Origin: Pyricularia pennisetigena
Taxonomy: Eukaryota; Ascomycota; Sordariomycetes; Magnaporthales; Pyriculariaceae
DNA length: 64,000 bases
NCBI RefSeq assembly: GCF_004337985.1
Contig: NC_043741.1
Span: 322,747 to 386,746, forward strand
Direction of reading: 5' to 3'
A program made the position numbers and the translations under genes. Shown piece by piece: positions 12,721-23,863 of this stretch. The notes beneath the pieces are model-generated. The model did not search any database, had not been told where the DNA came from, and saw only the letters and a program-made list of their open reading frames with translations. Positions within the stretch are counted from its first letter, which is position 1. The number at the start of each line of letters is the position of its first letter.

Positions 12721-14019
12721 TAATATACGAAAGAGGGATACGACATTACGTTTCCTGATTGCACAAATAATAAAGAATAAGCGGCGGAATTAAAACACGG
12801 TGGTATTTTAAAAAACGATGGATATAATTAACAATTATTCGGGAAAATGAACTAATAAACGCCGCCGAACGAATGAAACAGTATTATAATTATAAATTAA
12901 AATACTGGTTAACGTTAACGGTTATAACAATATCTAATATAGGAACGCTTATAAATTTATAATCCAAAAATTAAAGGGTAATTGAAGTTAAATCCTAATT
13001 AGACTAAACAACGTACCCTGGATTATAAAAAGGTCGAACGACGAAAAAGGCGACGCCGAATTGGATCAACCAAAGGCGGAGGATTATTAAACAGCGTAAG
13101 GTATATAATTGTTAAATATTAAAATCCCCAGTTAACGGCTTAAATAAAACGACCAAATGCTGGATAATAATAATTGTTACGTAAATTAAAAGTTTGGATT
13201 ATATATAGGTTAATAGGGCGTAACGGCGCCCCGATTAAGAATAAAAGGGTTTAATATTGCGAATTGTAACAATTATCACGGTTAAATTCCGGAAATTTTG
13301 GCGTTTCCATTTTAATTTTATTTTATTAGTAAAAAACCCATACGTAAACCCAATTATAAATTTTTCCTTTTTTTGAATAGCTTTTTCCCTTTTTTTTACA
13401 ATAAAAACCTGTTTCCCGGCCGTCAGATTTTTTTGTAACGATTAAAAAAAAAATGTAACGATTGAACCAACGTTAAATTTTTAATTAATAAACGTAATAA
13501 TTGTTACAATCGCAAAATTGCTTTAACAAATACTGCGATTATATCCGTTAAAAAATTTAATTAAAGCATTTTTAATTGGACAAAACTATTTATACTTTAC
13601 CCACCCAAACAGGTCTTAACCCAATCGTAACGAGAATAAATTGTAATTAACGCCCCTGCATCGTAAGGGTACCCCCACCCAATTAGGTCCGGGGCAAATT
13701 AATTAATTCTATTGTAATAATAGTTATAATAATTGCTTTAATTCGCCAAAAACCGTAATAATTGTCACAATTACGGTCCCTTATTACCATAGCTCCCAAA
13801 AAACGCCAAAAAGGTAAAACCTCCGCCCAAACCGCCACCAAATTTACGTTAGGATATAAACCGAGCAATATTAAATTATGTATTAATTTAATAACTATAT
13901 TATGAAAAAAACCCGGATAAAAAAAATAAACCAATATTTTAAAGATGTGGAAAATTACGACGCGGATATTGCAATTGTTTTGGAATTAAATTTTGCACGA
14001 TTAAACCGTTTTATATTAC
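12720..14019 (+). repeat. RIP-degraded repeat downstream of RecQ relic 1
   Basis: Reverse complement of about 38,420-39,760. Toward 13,900-14,019 the plus strand still reads like the N-terminal part of the gene that starts near 38.4-38.8 kb on the minus strand in the other copy (an NYDADIAIVL-type segment), and it is cut there by a solo LTR. The antisense open frame at 13,683-13,934 is preserved in both copies, but I see no family in it. Confidence 0.55.
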
Positions 14020-14678
14020 TGTGAACATGGCTAGCGCAGGGCTAATTATATTAGCTACCCTGCATTATTCTATAACGGCTAGCACGGGCTAATTTTATTA
14101 GTCACCCTGCATCGAATAAATAAATAAATAACAAATAAAACGTATACGCGTTCATACACACAAAGCTTTATATATTACGTTTTTGTTCATAGTTTCAACA
14201 ATAAAACAAATACGTCATATTTAATCTAGCTTAATGGTATAATGCACGTACCATAATCTATATCATATATACGTTAAAGTGCGCGGGTTCGAATCCCGTT
14301 GTGGTCGCAGATTTTCTGTGCATGCATAAGCACAATAGGCCGTTAGGCTCAATGGGCCGTTAGGCTCAATAGGTCGGCAGGTCAGTCACATGAATAAGGC
14401 CATATTACGTGACGTGACCCCGCATTCCGGACATCCGGATCGAAGATCTGCACCTACGGATTCGAACACGTAATTCATAATTTAGCCTTAGATTCATCAA
14501 CTTTATAATTCTTATCGATTCAACAATTCAACGAATCGATTGTGCAACAACAATATATTATCTCTATTACCCGCTAGCAGACGGTTATCTGCGATTTCAA
14601 CGTTCCATCAGCCCTATACGTGATCCACCTTTCCCCGCGTTTAAGACTAAGCTTATTCTATGTCGTAACCACCTCACA
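14020..14678 (-). mobile_element. Solo LTR, family B (copy 2), 659 bp, at a rearrangement junction
   Basis: Reverse-oriented family-B LTR (plus-strand reading TGTGAACATGG...CCTCACA). Unlike the other three copies it has no target-site duplication: the left flank is ATTAC, the right flank TTAGT. The left flank belongs to the repeat as found near 38,420 (inverted) and the right flank to the repeat as found near 32,757 (direct). So it joins two parts of the helicase repeat in an orientation different from the other copy. An 18-nt-type unit containing CCGTTAGGCTC is present twice at 14,339-14,371. Confidence 0.85.
14222..14310 (+). other. tRNA-like segment inside solo LTR B copy 2
   Basis: Box-A-like TAGCTTAATGG and box-B GGTTCGAATCCC about 60 nt apart, with the T-arm pairing GCGGG/CCCGT around TTCGAAT. 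The acceptor stem is missing. Internal RNA polymerase III promoter activity is possible but not shown. Confidence 0.5.
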
Positions 14679-15712
14679 TTAGTAATTAATATAAACTGGA
14701 TTTAACGTTAAAATAAAAGTTGACGTTTTTTCGACCAAATTTTGTTCGTTAAATTGTTCAAAGATATTTGATACGAGCATTAAAACTAGGCGAAACTAAG
14801 ATTCGCCTATACGGCGCGTCCTCTTAAAATAAAAAATATTAAAATGCTAGGGGGGGTTTGCTATCCAAACCAAGCAGTTAAAAGGTTAGGTCTATATAAT
14901 TATTATTATTTTATACGCCAGGAATTGTTTAACAATTGGAAACTGGATAGCTTTGGTGAAACGTATACGCGTAATGTATTTAAGTAACGTTTATTATATA
15001 TTAAATACGGCTGGAACAATAGAAAAAAGGGTATTAACCTTCCGGAATATGCGATTTTTTACCCAATCTTAAAAAGTACCTCGCATTTCGAAAATGCGCC
15101 AAATAACAGGTTTCTTTTAATTTAACCGAATTAAACGACCACAAATTTGCAATTATATATTAACGTTCCATATTAAAGGGATAATAATACCAGTATAACA
15201 ATTGGGGTGCAAATTAAAACCAGCGCTGGAAATGTTAATATTTAAAACACAAACGTTAAAATTGGAACTGGAATCGGTAAAATCGGAAACAGTTTTATCC
15301 CGTTCGGTTTCGGATAAGCTTAATCGGATAATAACCATACCGAAACTGGCTTTTTCCAAAATAAAAGCAATAAAATTAAAAAAAGTTAGCAAATATATTA
15401 AAAATTGTAACAATTATTACAGAAATGGAAAAATAACAGCCATTGTAATATTTGTTAGAATCCAAAAATATACGAAATTGTAACAATTAATACAATAATT
15501 GTGGGGGAAAAAAAGGATTATAATAATTGTGACCATATAGCCAATTTACGTTTAAATCCAAAAATTAGGGGTTATAACCAGGACGCGTTAACCCTTTTTT
15601 TTCTCCTCTATGCAAATTTCAATTACCAGGTAATAAATGGCGATTCATTTAGTATAAAATGGATTATTTCAGCCCAGCCCGACGGAATTAACGTTTTAAA
15701 ATTAATGCAAAT
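14679..15712 (-). pseudogene. SNF2-like helicase C-lobe fragment, copy 1 (RIP-degraded)
   Basis: Parallel copy of 32,757-33,800. On the minus strand it keeps the run NLHPNCYTGIIIPLIWN, equivalent to the SNF2 helicase motif V region, and the open piece 15,153-15,413. It is inverted relative to the RecQ relic on its left, whereas in the copy at 32-42 kb both genes are on the same strand. It is cut at 14,679 by a family-B LTR and at 15,712 by a family-A LTR. No function possible. Confidence 0.55.
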
Positions 15713-16269
15713 TGTTAATTATATGCGTTATTTAGCATGTAATAGGTCCATTTTTATCCATTTATAAACCACAATAGATAGTACTGAAGTGGGGCTGTTG
15801 GGGCTATCGGATTTTCTATTATGTTTTATATATTGCAGGAGTTGCGATTCAAAGTTAGCGAATGGGGTTTCACCCTGTACCGGGTTTAACACCCACCCTG
15901 CACTTACGAATCAGCTACCCTGTACCGGGTTGAAATTTTCACCAAATCAGCAAATTAGTGCGAACCCAAAAATGGTTTGTATGGAAATAAGGGTGTTTCT
16001 TCAATAACGTATACAAAATAATTTTTCGGAAAATTGTGTGCGGCACCGGAACCCTTTGCGGGGTGCGGACCCCCATTTCGATGTCGGAAAGTATATAAGG
16101 GAAATAAAGCAAAATCTCCCCCATTAATAAATTAAATTTATTAATCCCAAATTTAATGAACAATTTAATATATTTAAGCCCTGTAATTACAGGCTTTTAC
16201 AACGCAACTAGCACCACGCCGCACTTCGGCTAATGCCTAGCCCCCTGTGAGCGACCCATATTGCTAACA
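15713..16269 (+). mobile_element. Ty1/copia LTR, family A (copy 4), ~557 bp
   Basis: Starts TGTTAATTATATGCG and ends TTGCTAACA, matching 23,027-23,583. Its left flank (CAAAT) belongs to the SNF2 repeat and its right flank (AATAG) is antisense copia reverse transcriptase, so no target duplication is seen. Either a deletion or LTR-LTR recombination produced this junction. Confidence 0.75.
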
Positions 16270-17575
16270 AATAGGGTTTTAAATTTGTTTTACCATTTTT
16301 TTGGACCCTATTTCAAACCATATAACGCCTTTTCCAATTGTATAACCTGCAATTTTTTCGGGTTGTAACCCATTTCCACTAAAATTTTAACGGTGGTAGG
16401 GCTATAGTTTCTTGCTTATTCGTTAAAAGCGTTTGGAATCTGCAAATATATATTTACGTCGGTAAGGTTCTTATTCCAAAACGCACCAATAAAATCGAGT
16501 TGTTTTATTTCCCAATTTTGTGCATTAATTATAGCTAATAATATACGCCAGGTAAATGGTATATTAGTGTTAGCAAAGGTTTCGATATCATTTAGGCCTT
16601 TAACTTATAAAAAACCCCTAATAATAAATTTAATCTTATATGTTATGGGTTTATTATTTTTATCCTTTTTCAATTTAAATACCGGCCTGGTAAAAACGAG
16701 TTTACGGCCTTTAGGTATTTTAATTTCTGGGATAAAACGGAAGGTTTTTGCAATAACGGGTTGGTCGAATTTAACCGTTAAAACCGCTAACTATTTAGCA
16801 TTTTGAGGGTTATTTAAAGCCTATTGGTAATTATTTGGTTTACCTTTTTAGTGGCTTTTATCTTTATTTCTTTTTGGGTTTAAAAACAAAGATAATGCAC
16901 GTAATTTATATCCATTAAATCTGGGTTTTCGAATTGCGAACTTAACTCCCTATTCCGTATTTTAGGTGTTAAAAACACCGGAATTTCCGTTATTTTAAAT
17001 ACTGGATTAGGTACCGCTACCGTTATAGGTTTTGGGGAGCGAACGGTAGGTTGTACAGGCTTGGCGGCCACTGTATTTTCAGGCTTTGAATGCCCTGTAA
17101 CGGGTGGTAACTGCCCTGTAACCGGTGGTAAATACCTTGTATTTTCAGGGTTTTTTAGGGGATAATTATCCGCTGGAACGCTGTTAATTTCGTTTTCAGG
17201 TTCAGAATTAAAATCCCCTTTTAAATCTGTATTTTCCCCCTTTAAAGTTTGTAGCGTTTCCCCTGGAATAGCCAAATTTTCAACGGTTATACCCTTTATA
17301 ACTTTTACCGTAAATGTTTTGTATACGGCCCGTTTAACGTGTGCGTAAACCAGCGCTGTAGAATTTGATAAATAGGCTAAAAGTTTCACCGTTTCGGTGC
17401 GGGGAACCAATTTATTAAATTTTTGGCGTTTTTCCAGCGATATAATAACCTGGTATACAGTACCAATAACGCGAAAATGCCCTGAATTAGGTTTATACGG
17501 TAATCCAGGTTGGAATTCGGAATAAAATTCCTCGCAAAGTGTTCAATCCCTATGAATTACCGCTGTACGGTTAAT

Positions 17576-17854
17576 TTAATTAACCACGGCAAATAGTAAA
17601 TAATACCATAAATATAATAGGAAACCCGCCGCTATAATAGTAAACCGAAGCCTATCCAAAATAATTTTAACGGACCGTTCCGTTAATCCGTTTTGGCCGT
17701 GGTTATAGGGATTCGAAATACTAAAATTAACACTTTTATTTATAAACCAATTTTGAAAATTTATATTAACCTCGTACCCCCCATCGAAATGAAAATTTAG
17801 GGGGTAGCGCCCGTACGTAGCTTTTAAAACCTTAAAAAGGTTTTTAATAGCCAT
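17576..17854 (-). pseudogene. Ty1/copia integrase core remnant (relic 2)
   Basis: 92 open codons with the second half of the copia integrase catalytic core: a DGGYEVN segment (second catalytic Asp), NWFINKSVNFSISNPYNHGQ and NGLTERSVKIILDRLRF, which contains the Glu of the D,D-35-E triad, then a YLWYYLLFAVVN helix. The family match is strong. The N-terminal half, with the HHCC finger and first Asp, is destroyed upstream. Confidence 0.85.
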
Positions 17855-19186
17855 TTAAACCATAAATCCGGTTTTATTTTTTAGTGGGATAAACCACCGA
17901 AAACGTGATTTTCGGTCCATTAATAATAAGAATACGGGTATTTTGCTGTAAAAATTAGGTTTCAGGGTTACTGTATCACCTTTTATAAAATCGAAAATAT
18001 TAAAGGTTGTAAGGAATGCAATTTTATTTATACGCTTAACAAAAAAGCTTTAATATAAACAATACAGGTAATTGCCCTAATTTTGTCGAAATTAGGTAAA
18101 CCTTTTATAATTTTAGCGGTTTTTTTAGCAATAATAACCCTATATACCCAAACGTCTGTGCCATAACGGGGTTTTTTGGGCCTGGACTTCGTTATAATTA
18201 CGTGTAATTCCGTTTCCTTTAGGGGTTAATTAACCGTCCGTAATCCCCTTTAGGCCTAAAAAGAGGTAATTTATAAAGGTTTGCTTTAAATCCGATAATT
18301 AAGGAGGTTTTAACAACGGATTTCTTATATGGGAAACCCCATTTTTTTCGGAAATAATCCCTTTTATATTAGGTTGTATAAAATGGTTATTTAACGGTAT
18401 ATTGGGCCTACGGGGCCCATGTTCACGTACATTTTCAGGGTTTTTACCGCTACATTTCTGCATTACAGGTGAATTTACGGCTGTTTCCGTAATTTGTTCG
18501 GGATTTAGTTTTTCCGTTACCGTATTTTCTTCCGGTTCCAAATCGGTGTAAATTTTATAATCCTCGTAATTTTCGGGTTTTATATTATTTAATTTTATTT
18601 CCAACGTGGCTGCGTAGCCCTTTATAACCCATTGTAAAGCCATGCTAAAAGCTGTGCTATATTCACCTATTATACAGGCGTAATTCGAAATAACGTTATT
18701 TCGAATAAGGATATCGCACCTTTTAACCTTTAAATAAAACGAATGTTTAACGGTATTTAAACGTCCCCACGCTTTGCGATCCTTATCGTATAAGGTATGT
18801 TTTAATAATACGCCCCCTATATTATAATGTATAAAACCATTAACGATATTTATTCCAAACGAAGGGATATATAAAACGTTATTTAACGTAACCTCTTTAA
18901 ATTCGTCAGTTTTTTGGCCGGAACGGACCTGTATTTTTACAATTCCGGTACCTATAAACCTAACAGGGCCACCTCCTGTACCGATTTCGATTGTAAAGCC
19001 GGGGGTATAATCGGTAAAAAATTGCTTATTTGCAAAAATATGGTGCGTGCTACCTATATCGTATAGGATAGGGTAACCTAGTTTCCATAATTTAGGGGTC
19101 CTTTTTACGCCGCGTCCAAATTTCGTTTTATCCCTAAAATTAGCTGTTAAAACCTATAGTTTTAACGTTTTACCAATATCGGTTTC

Positions 19187-19841
19187 TGTGAGGAGGTTAC
19201 GAGATAAAATAAGCTTAATCTTGAACGCGGGGAAAAGTGGATCACGTATAAGGCTGATGGAACGTTGAAATGGCAGATAACCGTCTGCTAGCGGGTAATA
19301 GAGATAATATATTGTTGCACAATCGATTCGTTGAATCGTTGAATCGATGAAGGTATGAAGGTGATGAATCTTAGGCTAAGTTGTGAATTATGTGTTCGAA
19401 TCCGTAGGTGCAGATCTTCGATCCGGATGTCCGGAATGCGGGGTCACGTCACATGATTTGGCCTTATTCATGTGACTGACCTGCCGACCTATTGAGCCTA
19501 ACGGCCCATTAAGCCTAACGGCCTATTGTGCTTATGCATGCACAGAAAATCTGCGACCACAACGGGATTCGAACCCACGCACTTCAACGTATATATGATA
19601 TAGATTATGGTACGTGCATTATACCACTAAGCTAGATTAAATATGACGTATTTGTTTTGTTGTTGAAACTATGAACAAAGACGTGATATATAAACCTTTG
19701 TGTGTATAAACGCGTATACGTTTTATTTGTTATTTATTTATTTATTCGATGCAGGGTGACTAATAAAATTAGCCCGTGCTAGCCGTTATAAGATAATGCA
19801 GGGTAGCTAATATAATTAGCCCTGCGCTAGCCATGTTAACA
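19187..19841 (+). mobile_element. Solo LTR, family B (copy 3), 655 bp
   Basis: TGTGAGGAGG...GTTAACA with a perfect 5-bp duplication GTTTC at 19,182-19,186 and 19,842-19,846. It is inserted in the gag-protease region of copia relic 2, so it is younger than that element. Composition is balanced and RIP damage slight. Confidence 0.9.
19552..19638 (-). other. tRNA-like segment inside solo LTR B copy 3 (best preserved)
   Basis: Minus strand: box A TAGCTTAGTGG (a full match to the eukaryotic consensus), then GTATAATGC closing a D-arm-like hairpin, a possible intron-bearing anticodon stem ACGTA/TACGT, and box B GGTTCGAATCC with a T-arm. A normal acceptor stem cannot be drawn. It sits in the middle of the LTR, not at its start, so it does not look like a classical SINE head. 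Confidence 0.55.
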
Positions 19842-21777
19842 GTTTCCGACTCCGAACGTAATTCTATAAATCCGCTAATAACGGAATTAACCTCCTATTC
19901 CAGGGCGTTATACGCTGCGCCTTCGTTAACGTTACCTGGAATCGAACCCGTAAATAATTCGAAATCCATAAAAATTATAAACGTTCCAGCGGTTAATTCG
20001 CTGGAAAAGGATTTAATTTTTTTTGCAAAAATAGAATCCGAATTAGAGTTTTTACTTTTTTTTCGTAATTTAGAGGTGTTTTCCTACCCATTATTTTCCT
20101 TTTTAAAGCCTTTTTTAACGTTTTTTTACCCGACTTTTTGCCTTTAGACCTATCATTAACGGCCTTAACCGTTATAAAGCCTGAAATTGAATTCTCAGAT
20201 ATAAAGTCCACCATATGGTATTGCAAATTTAACTTTTCCGAATTTTGGCCTATTGCCTGCAGGGCCCGTTGGGTATTGCGTTGGCGCTCGGTCCAAACAG
20301 GGAATATCCCCTCCAGGGCCCGTAAATACTAATTTCGTACGTTTACGGGGTTAATATGCACGTTAATATTCGTTAATTTAACTACCAGTAAATTAAAACG
20401 GCTGTTAAATTTAGGTATCATTCCTTTAAATTTCGAAAAGTTTAAAGCGTGGAATTCCCGATATAATGAATTTCGATTAATTTCGGGTGCAACGGAATAG
20501 CTATTGTCCAGGGTTTTATCAGCCGTTACGGGGTGTGAATACCATATAATGGATTTTAAAGGTTTTTTGGTTAAACTGTTTTTTATAAGTAATAGTAGGA
20601 TTAATTGCTCGTATTCCGGTAGGGTATAACCAATTTTAGGGTTAGAAATAAATTCCGCTGCTTTTATAACCTTAAATTATACTATTAACGCCTATTTCCA
20701 CAAATCGTAATAATTAATCCCTACTAATTTACAATTTTCGGGGAAAGAAAATACCCGTTTCGATAGTTTTTTACCTATCCCGTCACTTAAAATTAAATTA
20801 ATAAGTGGATTAAAAGGTGCGGTAGCGGGTCTGTTTTCCGAATTACCATTAAGATTAATGGAATTACCGCATTTCAGGGTAAAAAGGGCAGTCAACTGTT
20901 AAATTATCCTTTAAAATTAATCCATTTGCGTAATTAACATTTTTAACTGCAGCTTTTGGGCCTGTAATTTAGCGGTCTAAATTTCGTTTGGGCTGGCTTG
21001 AGGCCCCCTATTTGTTGGACCTGGGTTTGGAAAACCCGATATAAGGTTGTTTTCCATTATAAGGTAGTTTGAATTATAATTGCAATTCGCTAATTTATAA
21101 TTATAATTAATTAACTTAATTGCTTGAGGGTAAATACCCTATTTTAATTGAGGATTTGCTATATCGTTTACCTTTTAACGGGTATAGGCCTGTAATTGCC
21201 AATTACGGGGTTTATTACTATTTTTAATGGTTAAAATCTATGAACAATGCGGGGTTAGAATCCCTAAAATCCCCAATTAATGGGTGCAGGGTAGACTGCA
21301 GGGTATCGTACAGGGTAAATTACCCACTAACGTAATTCCGCTAATGGTTTTGTGGGTTATTATAAACCCTATCAAACGCATTAAAATTTAATGAGCTATT
21401 AGCGAGCGAATACAGGGGTTTTTGGCCCTAATTCGCTAGCGTAAACCCTATTAAAAATTTGAACCAATTATAGTGGCGTGCACGATCCACAAAAACCACA
21501 CCAAAAATTTTTGGATTTGCAATATAAACGATCATTGCAGTACCTGAAAAGGCCTAAGTCGAACGCTAATTTTTAGCGATCCCCATTGTAAATACAAGCG
21601 GTTAGGTGTTGAATTAGCGCCTAAAACCAACAATTTCGCACAAAAACAGCAATAATTTCGTCAATATACGTGCTGTAAAAATGCGACAACAACCAAAATA
21701 AAACCTAAATTTCAGGCTTTCCAGCGATGCAAAATGCATTTTAGTGCACAAGCTAAAGCCTTTCCGGGCTTATAATT

Positions 21778-22257
21778 TGTTAACAACATAAATTGCTAAC
21801 AGGGGGTTAAATATTAACCTAAGTGCGGCGTGGTGCTAATTACGTTATAAAAATCTGTAATTACAGGGTTTAAATTTATTATATTATTTACTAATTTTTG
21901 GATTAATAAATTTGATTTATTGGTGGGGGAGATTTTGCTTTGTCTCCCTTATATATTCTCCGATATCGAAGTGGGAGTCCGCACGCCAGAAAACGTTCCG
22001 GTGCCGCACACGATTTTCCGAAAAATTATTTTGTATGCATTGTTGAAAAAACACCCTTATTTCCATACAAACCATTTCTGGGTTCGCACTGATTTGCTGA
22101 TTTGGTGAAAATTTTAACCAGGTACAGGGTAGCTGATTCGTAAGTGCAGGGTGGGTACCAAACCCGGTACAGTGTGAAACCTCACTCGCTGACTTTAAAT
22201 CGCAACTCCTGCAACACATACACAAAATATAATAGAAAATCCGACAGCCCCAACAAC
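21778..22257 (-). mobile_element. 5' LTR of Ty1/copia relic 2 (family A), truncated
   Basis: In plus coordinates it starts TGTTAACA at 21,778 and shows the family landmarks. It stops after GACAGCCCCAAC, about 85 bp short of the terminal TTAACA. Beyond it lies antisense-to-sense copia 3' sequence in the opposite orientation. It is therefore the 5' LTR of the minus-strand relic 2, clipped at its outer end. Confidence 0.7.
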
Positions 22258-23026
22258 AGGTTTTATAGCTAACGCATATAACCCTACGTACCATCAACCT
22301 ATTAAACATACGTTATTAAAATTTCACTACGTACGGGAGTTAGTTATAAAAGGATTAATTACCCTAAAATACCTGGAATCCAAACAAATGCCCGCTAATG
22401 GCTTAACAAAACCCCTAACGCTGCTAGTTTACAAAATCGTTTTAAAGTTTATAAGGTTTAAACCTTTAAAAACTTAATTTCTACCTACTAAATTTTGGGG
22501 CATTATTTAATTAATTCGTTAATTACTTACCTATTACATTTCCTTTATTTGCAAATATTGGATTTTTACTAGCCTAATACCGGCCGTATCACCCGAATTT
22601 ACCCTGCACAGGTTAATTAATAAGCAATTTATACCGACCTTATACCAAAAGTTGAATTAAAATTGAAAAAGCTCGTGTTTTGGGCGATTTACGCGTTCGA
22701 AGTACCCTATATAATATGCCTAATCTGGACTATTACCAACGAATAGCCAAATTAATTACCTGGTTTACTAGTTAATTCCGTGGGTTAATGTTGTATAAAT
22801 CGGGGGTTCAAATCCGGGGGTTATTACAATTTTGGGGGTTTTTTCCAATTCGGGGGTTCGTCCATTTCGGGGGTTACAGGTCGGCACAAAGGGTTTAAGT
22901 ATCCAGGGGGTTTATATCGGGAATTCAAGTCGGGTTGGGATATAAAGGGGATCTCTTTTTTTAAGGGTTTTATTTATATATACTTTTTTTTTCCGACTTT
23001 ATGTGAATAACAGCAAAAAAAGGGGG
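22258..23026 (+). mobile_element. 3' end of a Ty1/copia (family A) copy
   Basis: Reverse complement of about 3,790-4,550, the stretch between RNase H and the 3' LTR in relic 1. It includes the array of G5 runs at about 22,800-22,930 and ends in a polypurine tract (AAAAAAAGGGGGGG). No coding remains. Confidence 0.65.
22790..22930 (+). repeat. G5-run cluster (copy 2)
   Basis: Five to six GGGGG runs, four of them in the context GGGGGTT, spaced 15-25 nt, immediately upstream of the copia 3' LTR. The array is the counterpart of 3,860-4,070 on the other strand. The spacing is compatible with G-quadruplex formation on the plus strand. Confidence 0.5.
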
Positions 23027-23583
23027 GGTTAATTATATGCGTTATTTAATATGTAATAGGTCCACTTTTATTTGCATATAAATTACAATGAATAGTACCG
23101 AAATAAGGCTACTGGGGCTGTCGAATTTTCTATTATATTTTATATATTGTAGGAATTGCGATTTAAAGTTAGCGAATAGGGTTCTACCTTATACCGGTTT
23201 TAATACCCACCCTGCATTTACGACTCAACTACCCTGTACCAGGTTAAAATTCTCACCAAATCAGCAAATTAGTGCGAACCTAGAAATGGTTTGTATGGAA
23301 ATAAGGGTGTTTTTTCAACAATGCATACAAAATAATTTTTCGGAAAATCGTGTGCGGTACCGGAACCCTTTGCGGGGTGCGGACCCCCATTTCGATGTCG
23401 GAAAGTATATAAGGGAAATAAAGCAAAATCTCCCCCATTAATAAATTAAATTTATTAATCCCAAATTTAATGAACAATTTAATATATTTAAGCCCTGTAA
23501 TTACAGGCTTTTACAACGCAACTAGCACCACGCCGCACCTAGGCTAATGCCTAAACCCCAGTTAGCAACCCATATTGTTAACA
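23027..23583 (+). mobile_element. 3' LTR of Ty1/copia (family A, copy 6), ~557 bp
   Basis: Begins after the polypurine tract, with the first T mutated (GGTTAATTATATGCG), and ends ATTGTTAACA. Same length and landmarks as 15,713-16,269. It is followed directly by the end of the DUF6589-type repeat. Confidence 0.72.
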
Positions 23584-23863
23584 AAGGTTAATGTGCGTAA
23601 ATATATAATATAAAATTAAAAATTTTCATTTTTTCATGTGTCGGGGGGAATGGTTGTTGGCGATATCGCAGCATTGGGTATTTTGTTAGTAATACCGCTA
23701 TAAATAGCGAAACGGGACAAAATATCCTTAAATTAAAACGAGCGCGATTTTTTCAGCCAATGTAATTGTTCGAAAAACGATGTGGCTAAAAGGTACATGG
23801 AGCGCTCGGTCCCCATTGCGAAGCAGGCGGGTTTAGTTTAAGCACTGAAACTACTAATCCAGG
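23584..23863 (-). repeat. Terminal fragment of the DUF6589-type repeat plus repeat M2
   Basis: 23,590-23,715 matches 26,520-26,640 and the reverse complement of 28,720-28,840, with a distinctive TCGGGGGGAATGGT motif and a GATATCGCAGCATTGGGTAT block. About 23,735-23,855 is a copy of M2 with GGAGCGCTCGGTCCCCA. No coding. Confidence 0.6.

Larger units (their letters stand above)
16270..21777 (-). mobile_element. RIP-degraded Ty1/copia retrotransposon, relic 2 (3'-truncated)
   Basis: Same family as relic 1 and colinear with it from within reverse transcriptase (16,270 corresponds to about 5,420) to the leader. RNase H and the 3' end are gone. Domains on the minus strand: leader 21,777-21,290; gag about 20,950-19,900; protease about 19,100-18,800, separated from gag by a nested solo LTR at 19,187-19,841; an 18,643-18,299 linker; integrase core 17,854-17,576; integrase tail 17,410-16,880; reverse transcriptase 16,800-16,270. 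Stops and frameshifts throughout. Confidence 0.8.

Noticed and set aside
19552..19638. A functional tRNA gene
   Set aside because: Box A and box B are good, but no acceptor stem and no standard anticodon loop can be formed, and it is repeated inside every family-B LTR.
21917..22309. Several similar open frames of 60-130 codons at 554-889, 3,360-3,545, 15,789-16,163, 21,917-22,309 and 23,088-23,477
   Set aside because: They run both ways across copies of the same family-A LTR and have no coding features; they are shadows of the LTR sequence.
22790..22930. A CRISPR-like array because of the evenly spaced G5 units
   Set aside because: Repeats are too short and irregular, the genome is eukaryotic, and the array belongs to a copia 3' region.
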